From Eubacterium minutum ATCC 700079 (GTDB lineage: Bacteria; Bacillota; Clostridia; Peptostreptococcales; Anaerovoracaceae), in the NCBI GenBank assembly GCA_003433295.1, contig CP016202.1, forward strand, positions 332,421-395,710: a stretch of DNA of 63,290 bases. Direction: 5' to 3'. Within the stretch, counting starts at the first letter, position 1, and the number at the start of each line of letters is the position of its first letter. The notes beneath the pieces were generated by a model, which had not been told where the DNA came from, searched no databases, and was given only the letters and a program-made list of their open reading frames with translations. The position numbers and the translations under genes were made by a program. Shown piece after piece: positions 9,479 to 18,336 of this stretch.

Positions 9479-9494
9479 AATACCCTATCTTATC

Positions 9495-10229
9495 TTATGC
9501 CTTCCATTTGTTGACTAACCGTTTTTCATAAATGCCCGTATCTGCATCGGTATATCTTACGTATAAGGAAATCCTGTTTTCATCGTTCAAAGCATTCCAG
9601 ATTTCCTCCGTAAATGAGTCTATGTCGCCCGGGATTTTCACTCTCGCCGGTTCTCCCGTAAACGTTGGAAGAGGATTCCCGTCCGTCATATATGTATGGA
9701 TGAATCGCCCCTCTCCGGCAAGCGCTTCGTACTCATAGAAATACCTGTTGCAAGCGCTTCCTTTACTGTCGGCGCTCTTCAGTATGCTCATGCAGTACCT
9801 GACTCCCCTTTCAATATCGACAATACCGCTTATCCTGGGAGTCCAGTTTGGAGAATCGGGTTCAAAACTTCTTGTTGCAAGCGCCTGCTGAAATGATTTT
9901 CCCTCTTTAAGAAATTTGTGAACGGTATCGGTCTGATCGCCATTTGTTATGATAATTTTTTTATCGTAAACCCTTACCGGGTAATAGATTATTAGCGAAG
10001 GATCCTCGACCTTGCTCTCGTCAAAAGGTTTTATCATCAGATCGTCGTCAACTTCTTCAAATACTCTGTTTCTGCTGTTTGCGGATCTCCCCGTTATGAA
10101 ATATGCGAAAACGGCTTTTTTTCCGTCAGGGGTCAAGCCTATTATTATACCTCTGCCGGGGTACGGGTTACCGGAGATATAGTCCTCAATGCTTTCAGTT
10201 CTGTAAATATCGTACTTTTCGTATATCAT
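9495..10229 (-). CDS. purO: Archaeal-type IMP cyclohydrolase
   Basis: A 244-residue protein resembling the PurO family (IMP cyclohydrolase of methanogens), which closes FAICAR to IMP. The N-terminal segment SGNPYPGRGIIIGL is the family hallmark and about 240 residues is a usual length (roughly 200-240). It shares no visible similarity with the MGS-like cyclohydrolase domain of PurH. Its ATG overlaps the purN stop (ATGA) and it lies 16 bp before the transformylase gene, so its product would act directly on that of its neighbour. The family call rests on recognised motifs, not a search. Confidence 0.87.
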   Translation of the reverse strand: MIYEKYDIYRTESIEDYISGNPYPGRGIIIGLTPDGKKAVFAYFITGRSANSRNRVFEEVDDDLMIKPFDESKVEDPSLIIYYPVRVYDKKIIITNGDQTDTVHKFLKEGKSFQQALATRSFEPDSPNWTPRISGIVDIERGVRYCMSILKSADSKGSACNRYFYEYEALAGEGRFIHTYMTDGNPLPTFTGEPARVKIPGDIDSFTEEIWNALNDENRISLYVRYTDADTGIYEKRLVNKWKA

Positions 10230-10819
10230 AATGCAATACCGCCTTTCAGTTCAGCTGCAAGTTTCTCGGTGGCTCTTGGGAGAAGTATCCATTCCGCTTC
10301 CTGCATTACGCGTTTCTGCAAGGTCTGTGGTGTGTCGTCATCCATTATTTCAACCGCCTTTTGGGCAATGATCTTCCCCCCGTCGGGAATCTCGTTCACA
10401 AAGTGGACGGTAGCCCCCGTAACCTTTACTCCGTATTCCAAAGCTTTCCTGTGAACCCGCAGTCCGTAACACCCCTTACCGCAAAAGGACGGGATAAGAG
10501 ACGGATGAACGTTGATTATCCTGTTTCTGTAAAGAGACGTGACATCAGGTGAAAGTATCTTCAGGTAGCCGGCAAGGACTATCATATCTATATGATTTTC
10601 CTTTAGCTTCGCGACAAGGTCTCTCTCATCTTTGCTTACAAATGTCGCTATGCCGCTTTTTTCAGCTCTCACAAGACCATATGCATCGGGATTGTCGGAA
10701 ACAACAAGAGAAATCTTCCCGCTGTGTATGATGCCGCTCTTTTCGGCGTCTATAAGAGCCTGCAGATTGGTTCCTCCGCCTGAAACCATGACACAGATTT
10801 TGATTTCTCCGGCAGTCAT
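10226..10819 (-). CDS. purN: Phosphoribosylglycinamide formyltransferase
   Basis: A 197-residue 10-formyl-THF-dependent GAR transformylase. Seen are the N-terminal VMVSGGGTNLQALID phosphate-binding segment, the catalytic Asn/His region INVHPSLIPSFCGKG, and GATVHFVNEIPDGG with the expected catalytic Asp. The ATG at 10819 was chosen because AGGAG sits 7 bases upstream; a longer start at 10855 has no such site. The stop overlaps the purO start by 4 bp. Confidence 0.96.
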   Translation of the reverse strand: MTAGEIKICVMVSGGGTNLQALIDAEKSGIIHSGKISLVVSDNPDAYGLVRAEKSGIATFVSKDERDLVAKLKENHIDMIVLAGYLKILSPDVTSLYRNRIINVHPSLIPSFCGKGCYGLRVHRKALEYGVKVTGATVHFVNEIPDGGKIIAQKAVEIMDDDTPQTLQKRVMQEAEWILLPRATEKLAAELKGGIAL

Positions 10820-10886
10820 ATCAAAACTCCTCTTTGTGAACGCGAGAAAAGACATGTGATATCATACGCTTTTTTATATTTCACGC

Positions 10887-11927
10887 TCAGCATATCTCCA
10901 CACCTTCCCCGGAATCCGTGACTTCGCCCAGTACATATGCTTCTTCGCCCGCATCTTTCAACACGGACAGCGCAAGGGACACATCTTTTTCCTCTACTAT
11001 ACACGTCATGCCCACTCCCATATTGTAAGTATTGAACATATCCCTTTCCGGGATACCACCCTTTTGTGCGAGCAGGTCAAAGACAGGCAGAACGCGTATA
11101 TCGCTCCTGTTGATCCTTACTCCTTTGTTTGACGGCAAACTCCTCGGTATGTTTTCATAAAAGCCGCCGCCCGTAATGTGCGCTACGGATTTTACCCTGA
11201 CTTTTTCAAAGAGAGAAAGCATAGCTTTTACATATATCTTGGTAGGTGTCAAGAGAACCTCTCCAATACTTTTGCCCTCCAGAACATCGTATTTCTTGTT
11301 CAAGTCTGCGGATTCCACTTCAAACACCTTTCTGACAAGCGAGAACCCGTTTGAGTGGATCCCCGATGACGGCAGTGCCAATACGATATCTCCCGCTCTT
11401 ACAGATTCTTTGTCAATTATCTCGGAACGATCGACTATCCCCACGGCAAAGCCCGCCAGATCATATTCATCATCTCGATAGAACCCGGGCATTTCCGCGG
11501 TTTCTCCACCTATCAGAGCCGACATCGACTGAACGCAGCCCTCGGCGACACCGCTGACGATAGTGGCGATCTTTTCCGGATTATTCTTGCCACAGGCTAT
11601 ATAATCGAGGAAAAACAGCGGTTTTGCGCCTGTGCACAGAATATCGTTTACGCACATTGCAACGCAGTCTATGCCGACAGTGTAATGCTTATCCATGAGA
11701 AACGCCAGTTTCAATTTGGTTCCGACGCCGTCGGTTCCGCTGACAAGAACCGGATCGGTCAACCCGCGCATGTCAGGATGAAAAAGTCCACCGAACCCTC
11801 CCACGTCGGACGTATCGCCGAACATTTTCGTCTTCCCGATATGCTCTTTCATAAGCTCCACGGATTTGTACCCCGCGGTTATATCGACTCCCGCTTCTTT
11901 ATAACTTTTGCTGAAACTTTTATCCAT
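10887..11927 (-). CDS. purM: Phosphoribosylformylglycinamidine cyclo-ligase (AIR synthetase)
   Basis: A 346-residue AIR synthetase closing the imidazole ring from FGAM with ATP. Motifs include GTDGVGTKLKLAF, GGETAEMPGFY, and ITGGGFYENIPR in the C-terminal half, the normal PurM layout. The ATG at 11927 lies 9 bases after GAGGT; a GTG 6 bases upstream would sit too close to that site. It follows purE by about 100 bp. Confidence 0.97.
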   Translation of the reverse strand: MDKSFSKSYKEAGVDITAGYKSVELMKEHIGKTKMFGDTSDVGGFGGLFHPDMRGLTDPVLVSGTDGVGTKLKLAFLMDKHYTVGIDCVAMCVNDILCTGAKPLFFLDYIACGKNNPEKIATIVSGVAEGCVQSMSALIGGETAEMPGFYRDDEYDLAGFAVGIVDRSEIIDKESVRAGDIVLALPSSGIHSNGFSLVRKVFEVESADLNKKYDVLEGKSIGEVLLTPTKIYVKAMLSLFEKVRVKSVAHITGGGFYENIPRSLPSNKGVRINRSDIRVLPVFDLLAQKGGIPERDMFNTYNMGVGMTCIVEEKDVSLALSVLKDAGEEAYVLGEVTDSGEGVEIC

Positions 11928-12031
11928 ACTCACTTTACCTCACACCGGCAATCTGTTTGTTTTCCTTTATCGCCGTCTCAATCCGCCGGTTCAACTTCTC
12001 TGTTTTATCACTATCTCAATCAATATTTCAA

Positions 12032-12544
12032 TCAATCTATCCGCTTGCTTAAGTTGTTATACCTCTCTTCGATGCCTCTGTTTTTTTCGAGAACCTTCGA
12101 CGCATCGGCCTCACGCCGCGCTTTCAACTTTTGCGCAAGTTCCATATCCTCAACCGCAAGTATCTGTGCGGCGAGCAGCGCCGCATTTTTGGCGCCGTCA
12201 ATCGCTACGGTCGCGACCGGAATCCCGCCGGGCATCTGAACCGTTGAAAGCAGGGCGTCAAGTCCGTCAAGAGTGGACGACTTGATCGGTATCCCTATTA
12301 CGGGCAGAGTGGTGCCTGCCGCCACGGCGCCCGCAAGATGAGCTGCCTTCCCCGCGGCCGCAATCAGAACTCCAAATCCGTTTTCTATCGCATTCTCCGA
12401 AAATTCCCTGGCTTCCCGCGGCGTCCTGTGGGCGGAGTAAACGTGTACCTCGTATGGAATCTCCAAATCCGCAAGTGTTTTTATCGCTCCCTCCACTACG
12501 GGAAGATCGCTGTCACTTCCCATCAAAATACCGATTTTTTTCAT
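12032..12544 (-). CDS. purE: N5-carboxyaminoimidazole ribonucleotide mutase (class I PurE)
   Basis: A 170-residue PurE, first gene of the purine operon. Motifs GSDSDLPVVEGA, SAHRTP and AAGKAAHLAGAVAA, with the C-terminal VQMPGGIPVATVAIDGAKNAAL, point to the class I form that rearranges N5-CAIR to CAIR. That form normally needs PurK, which is not in this cluster; purF, purC, purB and purA are also absent, so the pathway is split over the genome. GAGGAG lies 7 bases before the ATG. No purine riboswitch was recognised in the short leader. Confidence 0.96.
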   Translation of the reverse strand: MKKIGILMGSDSDLPVVEGAIKTLADLEIPYEVHVYSAHRTPREAREFSENAIENGFGVLIAAAGKAAHLAGAVAAGTTLPVIGIPIKSSTLDGLDALLSTVQMPGGIPVATVAIDGAKNAALLAAQILAVEDMELAQKLKARREADASKVLEKNRGIEERYNNLSKRID

Positions 12545-12614
12545 AACATGTCTCCTCGTACGATCCTTTAATATAGTTCAATCACAAAGCAACGGCCGGT
12601 AGTTCAAAAATCCG

Positions 12615-12704
12615 TTGTTTTTCAACAATGGCAGGTGTCTAAATTTGTTTGTCAACGATGGCAGGTGTCTAAAATTGTTTGTCAACGGTGGCAGGTGTCT
12701 AAAA
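12615..12704. repeat. Three tandem 30-bp units duplicating the ruvX 3' end
   Basis: Units at 12615-12644, 12645-12674 and 12675-12704 differ at only a few positions. Each contains TTGTTT, a variant of GTCAACGATG, and GCAGGTGTCTAAA. The third unit holds the last codons and stop of ruvX (minus strand), so the other two are extra copies of that gene end, including the TGA. The first unit can form a short hairpin (CCGTTGTT/AACAATGG with one wobble on the plus strand). The array lies between ruvX and purE. Confidence 0.9.
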
Positions 12705-13113
12705 ACGCCTGCAGGATTATCGTGGCCGCCTGCTTGTCGATGACTTCTTTTCTCTTCTTCCTGCTGACGTCGGCTTCAATCATTACCCTTTCCGCCTGAA
12801 CAGTCGTCAGTCTTTCGTCCTGCCAGCAAATTTCGACATTTTTCATGCCTGTGGAACGCATTTTATTCTCGAGCATTGTTTTGAACTCCCTGACTTTGCC
12901 GGTCTGTGAACTTTCTTCTCCCGACATACTGAGAGGAAGCCCTATAACGACTCCGTCGCAATCATATTCTCTTATCATATCCATGACTTTGCCCGCATCT
13001 TTTCTTATACCGATACGCTCAAGCGTCGTTACTCCCTGTGCCGTTATGCACAGCGGATCGCTGACGGCTATTCCTATGGTTTTGTCACCTACGTCCAGTC
13101 CTATTTTTCTCAT
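12682..13113 (-). CDS. ruvX: RuvX/YqgF family Holliday junction resolvase-like protein
   Basis: A 143-residue RNase H-fold protein of the YqgF family, associated with pre-16S rRNA 5' maturation and, by fold, Holliday junction resolution. The N-terminal GLDVGDKTIGIAVSDPL carries the first acidic residue, GVVIGLPLSMSGEES follows, and WQDERLTTVQAERVM gives the conserved Asp-Glu-Arg. The order alaS-ireB-ruvX is the standard Bacillota arrangement. The final codons and stop lie in a 30-bp unit repeated twice more downstream. Confidence 0.95.
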   Translation of the reverse strand: MRKIGLDVGDKTIGIAVSDPLCITAQGVTTLERIGIRKDAGKVMDMIREYDCDGVVIGLPLSMSGEESSQTGKVREFKTMLENKMRSTGMKNVEICWQDERLTTVQAERVMIEADVSRKKRKEVIDKQAATIILQAFLDTCHR

Positions 13114-13185
13114 TGCTCTTAGTTTTCCCGCTCCGGTATATTACATTATAAAATGGCAGGCAACCGACCTGCCATTTTACGACAT

Positions 13186-13431
13186 TTATTTTTTAAGATA
13201 TTCTTTTAAAATCTCTTCAAGAAGGTCATCTCTATCGATACGACTGATCATCAGGCGCGCATTGTTGTGGCTTGTTATGTACGAAGGGTCTCCGGAAAGT
13301 ATATATCCGACCATCTGATCGATTCCGTTGTACCCTCTCTCCTCCAATGCCACATAAACCGTTTCCAAAACTTCTTTCGTTGTTCTCTGCTGAGTCTTGT
13401 TAGCATCAAACATTATAGTTTTTCTATCCAT
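13186..13431 (-). CDS. ireB: IreB family regulatory phosphoprotein (UPF0297)
   Basis: An 81-residue protein matching IreB/UPF0297. The family member in Enterococcus is phosphorylated by the PASTA kinase IreK and tunes cephalosporin resistance. Seen are MDRKTIMFDANKTQ with the conserved N-terminal Thr-rich stretch, YVALEERGYNGIDQMVGYIL, and SGDPSYITSHNNAR. The start at 13431 follows GGGAGG by 7 bases; an upstream in-frame start lacks a site. It lies between alaS and ruvX, its usual place. Confidence 0.95.
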   Translation of the reverse strand: MDRKTIMFDANKTQQRTTKEVLETVYVALEERGYNGIDQMVGYILSGDPSYITSHNNARLMISRIDRDDLLEEILKEYLKK

Positions 13432-13484
13432 ACTGAAACCTCCCGATTCAATTTTTTGCAAAGGATATACACGCGTCCATTATA

Positions 13485-16112
13485 CTACGATATAGACTTT
13501 TCCGCAAGTTCAAATGCTTCCGGAATTCCGGCGGGATTTTTGCCCCCCGCCTGCGCCATATCGGCTTTGCCGCCGCCTCCGCCGCCTATAGATTTTGCAA
13601 GTTTTTTAATCATCTTTCCGGCGTGATATCCCTTATCCAGCAGAGGATCCGATACAGAAACCAGCAAAGTCACCTTCTCGCCGTTTACCGCGGCAAGAAC
13701 AGCTATCACATTGTCTGAATCCGAAGCCTTCGCCTTAATCTCATCGGATACATTCCGTAAATCATCTATACCGTAATCATTGAACTCCCGGGTTATAAGG
13801 GTAACATTTCCGATTTTCCTGCCGGAAGAAATCATATCGGATATTTCCGAGCTTATGTCGGATTTCCTGATTTCTTCGATTTCACGTTTCAATGACTTGT
13901 TCTCCATTGAAACCGCAATGGATTTCTGCAGGAGACGATCCGGCTTTGTTTTGAGGGTTTCTGAAACACGGGATATGGTTCTTTCGCACGAATCGAGTCT
14001 TTCAAGGATTGCGGCTCCCGTAATCGCCACTATCCTGCGTACCCCGGATGCCACCCCGGATTCACTCGTTATTCTAAATGCACCGATTTCACCCGTGTTG
14101 GAAACGTGAGTACCGCCGCACAGTTCAACACTGAATTCACCGCAGCTTACCACTCTGACATCACTTCCGTATTTCTCACCGAAAAGTGCCATCGCCCCCA
14201 TCCGTTTTGCTTCTTCAATGGTGGTTACACACGTGCGTACAGGCAAAAAGCTGTTTATACGATCGTTCACAAGATTTTCTACGCGTATTGCCTCCTCTTC
14301 CGTAACAGGCTGAAAGTGGTTGAAATCAAACCTAAGTTCATTTTCGTTCACCAAAGAACCTGCCTGCTGTACATGTGTACCCAGTACGGATCTGAGCGCC
14401 GCCTGCAACAAGTGGGTTGCAGTATGGTTTCTTGCGGTGCTGTTTCGCATGATGCGATCGACTCCGGCATTCACGACGTCGCCTGTAGAGATCCTGCCGC
14501 TTTCCACGGTAGCATCATGCCTGTACAATCCTTTTTCTTTTGAAACCGACGTTACACTAAGCTCGACGTTATCGTTATACATAATACCTTTATCGGAAAC
14601 TTGCCCCCCGCCTTCGGCATAAAACGGAGTCTTATCAAGGTAAATGCTCACTGCGGCACCGGAACAGACATCATCAACACTCTTTCCGTCCGCGACTATC
14701 GCAAGAATTTCAGAGGATGTTTCAAGTGTCGTATATCCCGCAAACTCGGTATCTCTGATGTTCACATCGACAGATTCGTTGATCCATGAGCCGTCATCCG
14801 CATCTTTTCTCCCTTTTCTTGCAGTTTCCCGCTGTCTCTCCATAGCACTTTCAAATCCCGGAAAATCGGCCTTCATGCCGTTTTCATTTAGGATTTCCTC
14901 TGTTAACTCCGGTGGGAATCCGTAAGTATCATAAAGCTTAAACACTTTTTCGCCGTCAAGCACAGTCTCCTTCCTCGTCCTCATATCGGACATGTATTCG
15001 TTTATAATGGCTTCCCCCTGCGCAAGCGTGGCCATGAACTGTCTTTCTTCCGAAGAAATGATTTTTTTAATGTAATCGCGTTTTTCTTTCAGTTCGGGAT
15101 AAGCTTCTCCGGAAACTTCTATGACTCTGTCTGAAGCCGATGACAAAAACTCACCTTCGATACCGAGCATTTTACCGTGCCGGGCGGCTCTGCGTATCAG
15201 CCGTCTCAACACGTACCCTCTCCCCTCGTTTGACGGAGTTATGGTATCGGCTATCATAAAGACCATGGATCTCAAATGGTCCGTTATTATTCTCAAAGAT
15301 ACGTCGGCATCACCGCCGCCGGCGTTGTATTTTTTTCCGGACATCTCTGAAACGCCGTCGAGAATATATTTGATCGTGTCTACCTCAAATATGGAGTCAA
15401 CGCCTTGCATGAGACAGGCCATTCTCTCAAGCCCCATTCCGGTATCGATATTCGGATGCTCAAGCGGTGTGTAAGTGCCGTCCTCCTCCTTGGAAAACTG
15501 GCTGAAAACATGGTTCCAGACTTCTATGAACCTGTCACAGTCGCATCCCGGCTTGCAGTCGGGATTGTCACATGCGTATTCTTCCCCCCTGTCAAAAAAT
15601 ATCTCGGAATCCGGCCCGCATGGTCCGAGGCCTATCTCCCAGAAGTTATCCTCTTTTCCGAGTCGGACTATATGATCTTCCGCCATACCTATGCTCTTCC
15701 AAATTTCAAAGGCGTCCCGATCTTCCCTGTATACAGTCGCCCACAGACGTTCCTCGGGCATTTCCATAACTTCAGTGAGAAATTCCCAGCCCCATATCAG
15801 CGATTCCTTCTTAAAGTAATCTCCAAAGGAAAAGTTTCCCATCATTTCAAAAAACGTACCGTGACGCGATGTTATGCCGACATTGTCGATGTCGCCTGTT
15901 CTTATACACTTTTGACACGTCACCATGCGAGGTGCGGGCGGCGTTTCTTTGCCGAGAAAAAAAGGCTTTAACGGAGCCATACCGGAATTCACTATGAGCA
16001 GCGACTTGTCGTTTTTAGGCACGAGAGATGCACTCGGAGCATTGTAATGCCCTCTCTCTACGTAGAAATCGCGGAACTTTTTTCTGATATCGTTTAAACC
16101 GAGTTTTTTCAT
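13485..16112 (-). CDS. alaS: Alanyl-tRNA synthetase
   Basis: An 875-residue class II synthetase charging tRNA-Ala, full length. The catalytic domain begins with IRKKFRDFYVERGHYN and includes the RHGTFFEMMGNFSFGDYF region (about residues 84-101). The editing domain carries the zinc-binding set NHTATHLLQ and ELCGGTHVSNTG. The C-terminal glycine-rich SIGGGGGGKADMAQ element belongs to the C-Ala domain. AGGAG precedes the ATG. The leader to the preceding gene is only 48 bp, so there is no room for a T-box. Confidence 0.98.
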   Translation of the reverse strand: MKKLGLNDIRKKFRDFYVERGHYNAPSASLVPKNDKSLLIVNSGMAPLKPFFLGKETPPAPRMVTCQKCIRTGDIDNVGITSRHGTFFEMMGNFSFGDYFKKESLIWGWEFLTEVMEMPEERLWATVYREDRDAFEIWKSIGMAEDHIVRLGKEDNFWEIGLGPCGPDSEIFFDRGEEYACDNPDCKPGCDCDRFIEVWNHVFSQFSKEEDGTYTPLEHPNIDTGMGLERMACLMQGVDSIFEVDTIKYILDGVSEMSGKKYNAGGGDADVSLRIITDHLRSMVFMIADTITPSNEGRGYVLRRLIRRAARHGKMLGIEGEFLSSASDRVIEVSGEAYPELKEKRDYIKKIISSEERQFMATLAQGEAIINEYMSDMRTRKETVLDGEKVFKLYDTYGFPPELTEEILNENGMKADFPGFESAMERQRETARKGRKDADDGSWINESVDVNIRDTEFAGYTTLETSSEILAIVADGKSVDDVCSGAAVSIYLDKTPFYAEGGGQVSDKGIMYNDNVELSVTSVSKEKGLYRHDATVESGRISTGDVVNAGVDRIMRNSTARNHTATHLLQAALRSVLGTHVQQAGSLVNENELRFDFNHFQPVTEEEAIRVENLVNDRINSFLPVRTCVTTIEEAKRMGAMALFGEKYGSDVRVVSCGEFSVELCGGTHVSNTGEIGAFRITSESGVASGVRRIVAITGAAILERLDSCERTISRVSETLKTKPDRLLQKSIAVSMENKSLKREIEEIRKSDISSEISDMISSGRKIGNVTLITREFNDYGIDDLRNVSDEIKAKASDSDNVIAVLAAVNGEKVTLLVSVSDPLLDKGYHAGKMIKKLAKSIGGGGGGKADMAQAGGKNPAGIPEAFELAEKSIS

Positions 16113-16160
16113 TATAAGTCTTCTCCTGCTATAAATTTATGGTTTCCGACTGCGCACAGT

Positions 16161-17834
16161 CTATTCATGCCTGTTTTCGGCCTCGCTTTTATAGTATTCT
16201 ATAAGGCGAATTATTTCCCGCTCGACCGGTGTAAAGTCACCGGTTTCGTATGAATAGAATTTTATCTTTGCTTCCGTTCCCGACGGTCTGATTAGAAGTA
16301 CACTTCCATTGTCCAGAACGTATTTGATTACATTTGAACTCGGAAGAACGGTGTCTGTCATATAATCGATCTTCTCCGTTATCCTGATATTTCCTATGGA
16401 ATCCGTTATCTTTTCTCTGAAATGAGACATAATCCTGTCCATGGTGATTTTCCCCACGGCACCGTTAAAGAAATAGTTCCTTGTCTTATCCAGACAGGTA
16501 CCGTATTCTTCATATATCTCATTGAGTCTGTCTATCAGATCCTTACCGAAAGCCTTGTGAAAAGCTGCCATTTCGACCGCCAGAATTCCACTGCTCACCC
16601 CGTCCTTATCGCAGATGAACGGCTTCACGAGGTAGCCGTTGCTTTCTTCAAAACCAAAATAGTATTCATCGTCGGCCGATGAATGCTTAAGTTCTGCGAT
16701 ATGCTCTCCTATGTATTTAAAACCTGTAAGAGTGTTCGTCACCTTAAGACCGAAACGCCTCGCTATTTTGTCTGTAAGCGGTGTTGTGGCTATACTCTTA
16801 AATACTCTCTGTCCGGCCTTCGGAGGTTTCACGTGGCAGATATAGTCGAGGAGAAGAATTCCGAGTTGGTTACCCGTGACCAACGTTCTCACGCCCTCAT
16901 GATAAAGCGCAACGCCCACTCTGTCGGAATCCGGGTCGGTTGCGACTATGATGTCTCCGCCCTCGGCATCAAGCATTCCGAAGGCTTCATTGTACGCGAG
17001 AAGCTTCTCCGGATTGGGCTGTGGGCATGTTTTGAAATCAGGATCCGGAAATTCCTGTACCTTAACCGTCTTGTAGTTTTCATATCCTATCGCCGCAAAG
17101 CCTTTTTTGACGAACTCACACCCCGCACCGTTCAGCGGCGTGTATACGGTTTTCAGTTCATTGAGCTTTGATTTGGTCAGATTTGTCGATACTCCCGAAA
17201 CTATGTCCACAAAATCGCGCGGAACATCTTCAGGCACTTTCTCTATATTGTTCCTGTCATATTTTATCCCTGAGAAAAAATCCACTTTCTGAATTTCCTC
17301 AAGAATTTTGTGCGGTTCATCACCCACTATCTGATAACCGTCCCTGTTATAGACCTTATATCCGTTATATATTTTCGGATTGTGGCTGGCGGTGATCATC
17401 ACGCCCATACTGCATTTCAGGCGTGTGATTCCGTACGATAAAACGGAGACCGGCGCTATTCTGTCGAACAGGTAGGTTTTGATTCCGTTGCCGTTCAGCA
17501 CAGATGCCGTCTCCCGCGCGTAATAATCCGAGTTCTCGCGGCTGTCATATCCTATTATTACCGACGGGTTTTCGTAATAATCGTTTAGATAGTTGGCAAG
17601 CCCCTGTGTCGTGCGTCTTATGACAAAACCGTTTATCCTGTTGGTTCCCGGTCCCAAAATTCCTCTCAGCCCCGACGTACCGAACGTCAGCTCCGTATAG
17701 AATGAATCAAGACATTCATCGGGGTTGTCTCTTAACTGTTGTAATTGTCTGTAATACTCCTGATTGGGTTTGACATTCTCAACCCAACGCAGATATTCTT
17801 CTTCTGCCCTTGTTTTTATTTCATTGATATCCAT
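16161..17834 (-). CDS. Phosphohexomutase (phosphoglucomutase/phosphomannomutase family)
   Basis: A 557-residue alpha-D-phosphohexomutase of the long Bacillota type (PgcA-like), interconverting hexose 1- and 6-phosphates. The active-site phosphoserine lies in MITASHNPKIYNGYK (about residue 145), the metal loop is DPDSDRVGVAL (about 301-311), the sugar-binding loop GFEESNGYL, and the phosphate-binding loop RPSGTEAKIKFY sits near the C-terminus. All four functional loops are intact. Whether glucose or mannose is preferred cannot be read from the sequence. The leader contains a 9-bp inverted repeat (17838-17846 with 17883-17891). Confidence 0.95.
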   Translation of the reverse strand: MDINEIKTRAEEEYLRWVENVKPNQEYYRQLQQLRDNPDECLDSFYTELTFGTSGLRGILGPGTNRINGFVIRRTTQGLANYLNDYYENPSVIIGYDSRENSDYYARETASVLNGNGIKTYLFDRIAPVSVLSYGITRLKCSMGVMITASHNPKIYNGYKVYNRDGYQIVGDEPHKILEEIQKVDFFSGIKYDRNNIEKVPEDVPRDFVDIVSGVSTNLTKSKLNELKTVYTPLNGAGCEFVKKGFAAIGYENYKTVKVQEFPDPDFKTCPQPNPEKLLAYNEAFGMLDAEGGDIIVATDPDSDRVGVALYHEGVRTLVTGNQLGILLLDYICHVKPPKAGQRVFKSIATTPLTDKIARRFGLKVTNTLTGFKYIGEHIAELKHSSADDEYYFGFEESNGYLVKPFICDKDGVSSGILAVEMAAFHKAFGKDLIDRLNEIYEEYGTCLDKTRNYFFNGAVGKITMDRIMSHFREKITDSIGNIRITEKIDYMTDTVLPSSNVIKYVLDNGSVLLIRPSGTEAKIKFYSYETGDFTPVEREIIRLIEYYKSEAENRHE

Positions 17835-17905
17835 AACGACCCTATTTTACCATACCGCCAATGATTATTAAATAGTGTATTTAATAGGGTCTTGTGACGG
17901 AAAAC

Positions 17906-18334
17906 TTATTCATCGTCGTCATCGGCATCGGGATCAAAGCCCTCAAGCCCTTTATAGGTTTTGCCGGTCTTTTGCGCATAGTCATATATTGCAGATTTTA
18001 TGGCGTGATCCGCAAGAACCGAACAATGGACTTTAACGGGAGGCAGTCCCCCAAGTTCATCTATTATGGTCTTATTGGTAATCTCAAGGGCCTCATCGAT
18101 GCTCTTCCCTATTATCATTTCAGTCGCTACGCTCGATGATGCTATGGCACTTCCGCATCCGAAAGTCTTAAACTTCGCATCCTTTATAATATCATCTTCC
18201 ACTTTTATCTGAACCTGCATCATGTCTCCGCATACCGGGCTGCCATAAGTTCCCGTACCGTCAGGATTTTCAAAATCTCCTACGTTTCTCGGATTCATGA
18301 AATGATCCATTACTTTGTCATTATATAGTTTCAT
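17906..18334 (-). CDS. iscU: IscU/NifU-type iron-sulfur cluster scaffold
   Basis: A 142-residue scaffold for Fe-S assembly with the three cluster-ligand cysteines in GSPVCGDMM, TFGCGSAIASSS and PVKVHCSVLA. It accepts sulfur from the IscS product encoded just upstream; the intergenic gap is 2 bases (TGA-TT-ATG). The ATG at 18334 was preferred because AAGGATGG is well placed for it; an earlier ATG at 18346 lies within iscS. The C-terminus is unusually acidic (five Asp/Glu in a row). No iscR-like regulator is adjacent. Confidence 0.95.
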   Translation of the reverse strand: MKLYNDKVMDHFMNPRNVGDFENPDGTGTYGSPVCGDMMQVQIKVEDDIIKDAKFKTFGCGSAIASSSVATEMIIGKSIDEALEITNKTIIDELGGLPPVKVHCSVLADHAIKSAIYDYAQKTGKTYKGLEGFDPDADDDDE

Positions 18335-18336
18335 AA

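Noticed and set aside
12545-12614. Purine riboswitch before purE
   Set aside because: The leader is too short and the conserved three-way-junction core is not visible.
12615-12704. CRISPR or regulator-binding iterons
   Set aside because: The units have no spacers, and the unit equals the end of ruvX, so simple tandem duplication explains it.
16113-16160. T-box leader for alaS
   Set aside because: Only 48 bp separate the genes; no room for specifier and antiterminator stems.
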